Below are positions 59,870 to 64,000 of a DNA stretch of 64,000 bases, one piece after another. Numbering within the stretch: the first letter of the stretch is position 1; the number at the start of each line of letters is the position of its first letter. The stretch comes from Novosphingobium sp. GTDB taxonomy: Bacteria > Pseudomonadota > Alphaproteobacteria > Sphingomonadales > Sphingomonadaceae. The position numbers and the translations under genes were made by a program. The stretch covers positions 20,993 through 84,992 of the forward strand of contig JAGREN010000025.1 in assembly GCA_020446505.1 (NCBI GenBank), written 5' to 3'. The notes under the pieces were generated by a model. The model made no database searches and was not told where the DNA came from. It saw nothing but the letters and a program-made list of their open reading frames with translations.

Positions 59870-60445
59870 TCAGGCAGCCTGAGCAGGCGCGGTGCTTTCC
59901 AGCGCCGCAGCAAAGCAATCAAACGTCGCGATTGCGCTCATTGCCATTCGTTGCCCCTCTGCCTCGCCAGGGTGGACGTTTTTGAGCCAGGCCGAATGCG
60001 CTCGCCAGATCGCGAGGCCTGCCTTGTCGTCCATATATCCCGCGCCTCTGCCCGCTGATTTGCCGAAAAACGGTTCGCGTGCAAGCGCCGCTACGCCCAG
60101 GCGGGAGCCCGCGATGACATAGGTAATCGCGGCCGGTTCGATGACTGCGGGAGCGGGCACGGCAATGTCGATCGGCGGCACGCCAAGTTCGGCGAGATCG
60201 CCGCGCAACAGGGCCGGGAAGTCGGTGAGGTCAAGACCAAGCTCAGCCTTGGCGAATTCACGGGCAAAACCGAAAACGGACGCCATCCCTGCGAGATGGG
60301 CGCTCAGAAAACGGACGTAGCCCTTTCGCGACGTAAGGTCGATCTGGCTGAACTTCTGGTCGAGAGAGTTGTGTGAAACCGCAGTCGCGCGCCGCAACAG
60401 CGCGAGCAGGGTCGTGTCATCGGTATTGGCCCCAGTTTCCGGCAC
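59870..60445 (-). CDS. bphO: Biliverdin-producing heme oxygenase BphO
   Basis: A 191-residue heme oxygenase that opens heme to biliverdin, the chromophore of the phytochrome encoded directly downstream. The proximal heme ligand is His25 in L-R-R-A-T-A-V-S-H-N-S-L-D, the BphO signature. The start is GTG at 60445 with GGAGGGAC upstream; the frame continues further up, but only through the divergent promoter region. The 6-base gap to bphP shows a bicistronic unit. Confidence 0.9.
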   Translation of the reverse strand: MPETGANTDDTTLLALLRRATAVSHNSLDQKFSQIDLTSRKGYVRFLSAHLAGMASVFGFAREFAKAELGLDLTDFPALLRGDLAELGVPPIDIAVPAPAVIEPAAITYVIAGSRLGVAALAREPFFGKSAGRGAGYMDDKAGLAIWRAHSAWLKNVHPGEAEGQRMAMSAIATFDCFAAALESTAPAQAA

Positions 60446-60572
60446 GCAAGTCCCTCCATTCCTCACTCGTTGAGACAAGAGTGTTCGTATGCTTCCGTTT
60501 GCGAGGGCTGCGGCGATCGACCAGCGCTGGCGGTTGCCATGTGTGTACAATACCACTTTGAGAGAAGCTGTC

Positions 60573-60586
60573 TGTTCACATGTGAA
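60573..60586. promoter_or_regulatory. Perfect 14-bp palindrome in the bphO-crp divergent region
   Basis: GTTCACATGTGAAC is fully self-complementary. It lies just upstream of the GGAAC site of the Crp/Fnr gene and about 130 bases before bphO. It is a likely operator, possibly for the Crp/Fnr protein itself. It differs from the TTGAT-N4-ATCAA and TGTGA-N6-TCACA consensus sites. Confidence 0.5.
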
Positions 60587-60592
60587 CTCTGC

Positions 60593-60618
60593 TGGAACTT
60601 TCAGGCGCGCCCTTTGTT
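60593..60618 (+). promoter_or_regulatory. EcfG-type promoter of the Crp/Fnr gene
   Basis: GGAAC (60593-60597), 17 bases, TGTT (60615-60618). It lies 45 bases before the ATG of the Crp/Fnr-type regulator. Confidence 0.6.
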
Positions 60619-60662
60619 TCGATGGCGGTTTCAAAAAACGCCTGCCCCCGGAGACATACGCC

Positions 60663-61370
60663 ATGATCGAAGGCAGTAACCTTCTTGCTATCCTGCGCGA
60701 TGACGATCTCAATCACATCGATTCCATTGCGACGAGAGTTTCATTCGGTAGCGGAGACATCCTCTATGAACCTGGCGACCGGGTCGATTGCTGCTATTTT
60801 CCGATAGACAGCGCAATCGGCTCCTTTTTCGTCGAACTGGATAGCGGCGTCGCTGTCGAAACCGTGATGGTCGGGCGCGAAGGTGCGCTTGGCGGCATCG
60901 TCAGCAATGGCAGACTGCCGAGTTACGCGCGTGCCAACGTGATGCATGGGGGCGATTTCTATCGCATCGCCATACCCGATCTGGACCGGGCCAAGCACGA
61001 TTTCATCGGCATTCGCTACCTGTTCGACCGCTATGCCGATTGCCTGATGGCGCAGGTGTTCCAGTCGATAGCCTGCAACGCGATCCACACCATCGAACAG
61101 CGTGCGGCCAAGTGGCTCATCGCCGCGGTCGACCGGACCGGACAGCACGAGATCACCATGACCCAGGAGCAGCTGGCTTCGATGATGGGTATCGGCCGGT
61201 CCTATGCGAGCCGGGTGATCCAGCGGCTGAAGCGCGACGGGCTGGTTTCCACCCGGCGTGGCGGCATCGTGGTTCGCGACGCCGACGGACTCAAGGACCG
61301 TTCCTGCAGTTGCAACCATATGGTGAAGCGGCACTTCAGGGACGTTCTGGCAGGCGTCTATCCCGACTGA
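60663..61370 (+). CDS. Crp/Fnr family transcriptional regulator
   Basis: A 235-residue regulator with a cyclic-nucleotide-like beta-barrel (I-L-Y-E-P-G-D-R-V-D-C-C-Y-F-P) and a C-terminal winged helix (T-M-T-Q-E-Q-L-A-S-M-M-G-I-G-R-S-Y-A-S-R-V-I-Q-R-L). The cAMP-pocket arginine/serine motif and the N-terminal Fe-S cysteines of Fnr are absent, so the ligand is unknown. Three cysteines sit elsewhere (C-C in the barrel, C-S-C near the end). The ATG at 60663 has CGGAGA upstream. It is divergent from bphO and likely a downstream regulator in the GSR. Confidence 0.88.
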   Translation: MIEGSNLLAILRDDDLNHIDSIATRVSFGSGDILYEPGDRVDCCYFPIDSAIGSFFVELDSGVAVETVMVGREGALGGIVSNGRLPSYARANVMHGGDFYRIAIPDLDRAKHDFIGIRYLFDRYADCLMAQVFQSIACNAIHTIEQRAAKWLIAAVDRTGQHEITMTQEQLASMMGIGRSYASRVIQRLKRDGLVSTRRGGIVVRDADGLKDRSCSCNHMVKRHFRDVLAGVYPD

Positions 61371-61450
61371 TCCAGAATCGGAAAATTTATGTGCACCGGG
61401 TGCATGTTTAATCTTCCCATTTGGCTTTCTCCGCGCTAGGGCGCGCGGCC

Positions 61451-61807
61451 ATGAACAAGAAACTGCTGATCATTCCTGCCGCCGTCGTCTGGATCGCCTT
61501 GCCCGCGCTCGGTGCGCACATCCTCTTCGGCCAAAGCCCCGTCGCGCACCAGATTCGCGCAAACGGCACGGTACATGCGCAATATGCTTCGACTTCGCAG
61601 GGCTCGCTGGGCAACGCGCGCGAGGAAGCGGTGATCGCTGCTACCGAACGCTATGTCGCGGCGCATCCTGACGCGCCGGCGGCAATCCGCGAAGGCAAGG
61701 AACTGGCGCCGACGGAAGCGCTCAACGCGGATCTTGCCGCGCATCAGGCACGCTTCCGTGTCCGCTCGGTAAAGGGAATGAAGGCGCAGTTCTTCGACGT
61801 CAGCTAA
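61451..61807 (+). CDS. Small membrane-anchored protein of unknown function
   Basis: A 118-residue protein with a hydrophobic N-terminus (K-K-L-L-I-I-P-A-A-V-V-W-I-A-L-P-A-L-G-A), either a signal peptide or an anchor, then a hydrophilic helical part (A-R-E-E-A-V-I-A-A-T-E-R-Y-V-A-A-H). The ATG at 61451 follows AGGGCGCG. In the 80-base gap before it lies an inverted repeat TGCAC-CGG-GTGCA at about 61392-61404. No family is recognised. Confidence 0.7.
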   Translation: MNKKLLIIPAAVVWIALPALGAHILFGQSPVAHQIRANGTVHAQYASTSQGSLGNAREEAVIAATERYVAAHPDAPAAIREGKELAPTEALNADLAAHQARFRVRSVKGMKAQFFDVS

Positions 61808-61822
61808 CGCGGGGCGCTGCGG

Positions 61823-63859
61823 TCAGGCGATAATTGTCCCGACCGCCAGATCGAGCTCCTGCACCACGGAAAGCCGGGCAGCACTCCCGGCGGACAGCAC
61901 CGAGGTTTCGCCCAGACCTGCAATCAGCCCCGGTGGCGGTGATAACGTGAGAATCGTTTTCGATCCGACTTCTTGCGCAATCACTTGGCTGGCCGCAAAA
62001 ACGCCCTCAAGCGTGATTTCCTCGCCGCCGAAAGCGATCACCAGGCTGGTCGCAGTGGCGTTTACCGAAATCGTAGCGACATCGGTGCCGTCGAGTATCA
62101 CGATGCTGTCGTCGAAACTGAAATCCTTGACGACCAGACCGTCGAGTGCGGCAGCGTAGCCTTCGATCCGGTCTGCGCCAGCGCCAAGCGTGACCACGTC
62201 GCCGCCGCCGTTCGGGCGGACTACGTCATTGCCATCTCCTGCATCGAACGTCTCGCCAGCAGTCGAGCCGATGAGCAGGTCGTTGTCCGCGGTACCTACT
62301 GGTGACTGCAGCAGTGCTCCGGCGTCGCCGGTGATGTACTTCTGCGCCATGTCCCATGCGCTGGTTCCGACATTTGCACCCAGTTCGCGACCGAACAGGT
62401 TGCCGTCCTGGAAGTGGATGCCACCGTACAGCCGCGAAATGCCTGCTTCCGTGGCGGCTTCGCTGAAGGTCTCCCAGGTAAGCGCAATCGGCGGGCCGCT
62501 GTAGGCCTCGAAGGCCAGCTTGGTGATGATGTACTGCCCGGCCAAATCGAGTTCGCCGTCGTTGTTGAGGTCGTGAGAGCCCTGGCTGACGCCATCGAAG
62601 AACACGTCCGAGCCGGTGAAGTTCTGCAGGATAGTTGCCGATGCCATCGAAAAGCCGCTGTGGCCCGAAGTGAATTCAGGGAAGGGCGGGGTGACGAATG
62701 TCGCTTGCTGGTAGGGCTTCCAATCCTGCCCGAGCATCTCGCCGGAGCCCTTGTCCGGGCCAAGCCATGCCGTGATCGTCTGGTCCTGATAAAGCAGGTG
62801 GATGGCCGAGTCCGGGCGGATGAAGTCGTAGTAGTACTTCGTCTCCCAGGTCGCGATGGCCGTGTCGAGCAGCGCGTTGTTCAGCGCGAAGAACATCTGG
62901 ATGTCCTGTTCGAGTGTATTGCCGTCGCGCACCGAAACGTCCTGCGCCAGCTGGTTCCAGTGACCCGGAGGCGTTTCGGAACGCGGGCCGTCCGCCCAGA
63001 ACTCGGCGATGGCCTTCTGCTCGTCGGTCAGGTTGGCGGAATAGGCGATGACCTCGGCCACCTGCTCGCGATAGGCGGCATCGCCGGTCGTGACCTTGCC
63101 GTTGCCGTCGACATATTCGGAGAAGTCGCCGAGCTGCGGCGGGGCATGGGGGCGGAACTCGTAGTTGGCGTCGAGCGAAAAGGCCTTCACCTCGGCCCAT
63201 TGCGGGGTCAGCGGCGACTGGATCTTGTAGCTTGCCGGATCGCTGGTGATCGCCGGTTCGGGCGTGATCGCCACCGAAGGGTCGCCGGAAATCTTGAGCT
63301 TGACGTATTTGCCGGTCGGCACCTGCAGCGGCTGCCAGTGGTTGGGATCGAAGTCCGGCCCGCCCACGGCGTTGTCCGCACCCGGCACGCCGGAATTGAC
63401 CGGCACATAGTCGGTCGTGTTGGCGAAGCCGTGTTCGGCATTGGAGAAGTCGCTCGCGCGGTATTCGAGCACGGCCTTCGCCGCTGCCGTGCCGATGGCG
63501 CTGGGGCTGTCGGGATCGGTGCTGACGGCGGCAGGATCATAGCCCATCTGCACCATGAAGGCGTCGATCGCCTCGGACCGGGCAGGAAACACCACTTTCG
63601 CCGCGGCATAGGCGGCATAGGCAATCGCTTCTTCGAGCGCGGGCTGGTAGGTCGCTTCGCCGAGCAGGCTTTCAGGCGCCTCGATGCGGCTGTTGACGCC
63701 GACCGCGACGGGATCGAACGCGGCCCAGGCGTCGAAGATGGCGGTATGGGCGATAGCCATGGCGCGCGCGCAGATGGTCGGCGACAGGTTCGATTGCGCC
63801 ACGCACGACAGGAAAAACTCGTTCCACAATGCGGCGTCTGTCTGTTGTGCGGTTGGCAT
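61823..63859 (-). CDS. Vanadium-dependent haloperoxidase-like protein with RTX-like C-terminus
   Basis: A 678-residue protein. The PAP2/vanadate-binding motifs are P-P-F-P-E-F-T-S-G-H-S-G-F-S (SGH motif) and S-R-L-Y-G-G-I-H-F-Q-D (R-x3-G-x-H-x2-D). These are shared by vanadium haloperoxidases and acid phosphatases; the overall all-helical, long N-terminal domain favours the haloperoxidase side. Residues about 510-570 resemble calcium-binding RTX repeats (G-T-A-D-N-D-L-L-I-G, D-A-G-D-G-N-D-V-V). There is no Sec signal peptide, so a type I secretion route is likely. GGGGAACC precedes the ATG. Function in halogenation or quorum-signal oxidation is unproven. Confidence 0.85.
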   Translation of the reverse strand: MPTAQQTDAALWNEFFLSCVAQSNLSPTICARAMAIAHTAIFDAWAAFDPVAVGVNSRIEAPESLLGEATYQPALEEAIAYAAYAAAKVVFPARSEAIDAFMVQMGYDPAAVSTDPDSPSAIGTAAAKAVLEYRASDFSNAEHGFANTTDYVPVNSGVPGADNAVGGPDFDPNHWQPLQVPTGKYVKLKISGDPSVAITPEPAITSDPASYKIQSPLTPQWAEVKAFSLDANYEFRPHAPPQLGDFSEYVDGNGKVTTGDAAYREQVAEVIAYSANLTDEQKAIAEFWADGPRSETPPGHWNQLAQDVSVRDGNTLEQDIQMFFALNNALLDTAIATWETKYYYDFIRPDSAIHLLYQDQTITAWLGPDKGSGEMLGQDWKPYQQATFVTPPFPEFTSGHSGFSMASATILQNFTGSDVFFDGVSQGSHDLNNDGELDLAGQYIITKLAFEAYSGPPIALTWETFSEAATEAGISRLYGGIHFQDGNLFGRELGANVGTSAWDMAQKYITGDAGALLQSPVGTADNDLLIGSTAGETFDAGDGNDVVRPNGGGDVVTLGAGADRIEGYAAALDGLVVKDFSFDDSIVILDGTDVATISVNATATSLVIAFGGEEITLEGVFAASQVIAQEVGSKTILTLSPPPGLIAGLGETSVLSAGSAARLSVVQELDLAVGTIIA

Positions 63860-64000
63860 GCTGGTTCCCCTGACCTGTTGCGCGAATGCTCAGCCCTTCC
63901 CGAAGCGCCTCGCGGCGCGGCCCTCATTGCCGGGGAAGACTGATCCGACGCGGTGGACCTCGCACAGATTGCCTTAGAGTCTGATTCAAAATTATTCGGC

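Noticed and set aside
1-64000. tRNA, rRNA, CRISPR, insertion sequences, prophage
   Set aside because: No cloverleaf, repeat-spacer array, transposase or integrase was found when reading the intergenic spaces and proteins; short tRNA-like elements cannot be fully excluded without a tRNAscan run.

Overview
The window is high-GC chromosomal DNA with the gene content and style of an alphaproteobacterium of the order Sphingomonadales (Novosphingobium/Erythrobacteraceae-like). The evidence is a PhyR-NepR-EcfG general stress response (GSR) locus beside a CHASE/HisKA_2 sensor, EcfG-type promoters (GGAAC-N16/17-NGTT), an AspRS with the non-discriminating signature, and a large set of amidohydrolase, SDR, LLM and CoA-transferase genes. 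I see no tRNA, rRNA, CRISPR array or insertion sequence.

Region 1 (1-19.5 kb) is mixed metabolism and housekeeping. It holds two exported amidohydrolases (one cut by the window edge, one fused to a TolB-like propeller), a siderophore-type TonB receptor with a PepSY reductase-like partner, PutA, an LplT-like MFS transporter, PgsA, an SGNH esterase, an SDR, OxyR, RNase D and a large acidic protein of unknown function. Region 2 (19.6-24.6 kb) is core: aspS, then acpP-fabF-mltG, interrupted by one AT-rich orphan gene.

Region 3 (24.6-47 kb) is a catabolic island of about 22 kb: two LLM flavin oxidoreductases, four SDRs, a racemase and a CoA-transferase of family III, an AMP-forming and an NDP-forming acyl-CoA synthetase, a crotonase, a TauD dioxygenase, three PF04909-type amidohydrolases, two D-aminoacylase-like amidohydrolases, a duplicated VOC protein, a cupin and one IclR regulator. 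Tight overlaps and divergent pairs suggest several operons for one substrate class. The substrate is not evident; CoA activation, racemisation of an alpha-branched acyl-CoA and beta-oxidation-like steps are indicated.

Region 4 (47-61.8 kb) is a stress and light-sensing hub. nepR-ecfG and a CHASE-HisKA_2 sensor are transcribed divergently from a single palindromic GGAAC-N17-GTTCC site. phyR follows, then a second ecfG paralogue with a receiver protein, a GAF-PAS-HWE kinase, small stress proteins, SodB, a hemerythrin, a general-stress FMN-type protein, a bacteriophytochrome (HWE kinase plus C-terminal receiver) with its heme oxygenase, and a Crp/Fnr regulator. At least eight EcfG-type promoter matches lie in the intergenic spaces here. 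The 475-bp gap between phyR and ecfG2 holds a candidate structured RNA whose C-rich loop can pair with Shine-Dalgarno sequences, including that of ecfG2. I regard this as the most interesting unexplained element. The window ends with a vanadium-haloperoxidase-like protein carrying RTX-like repeats.
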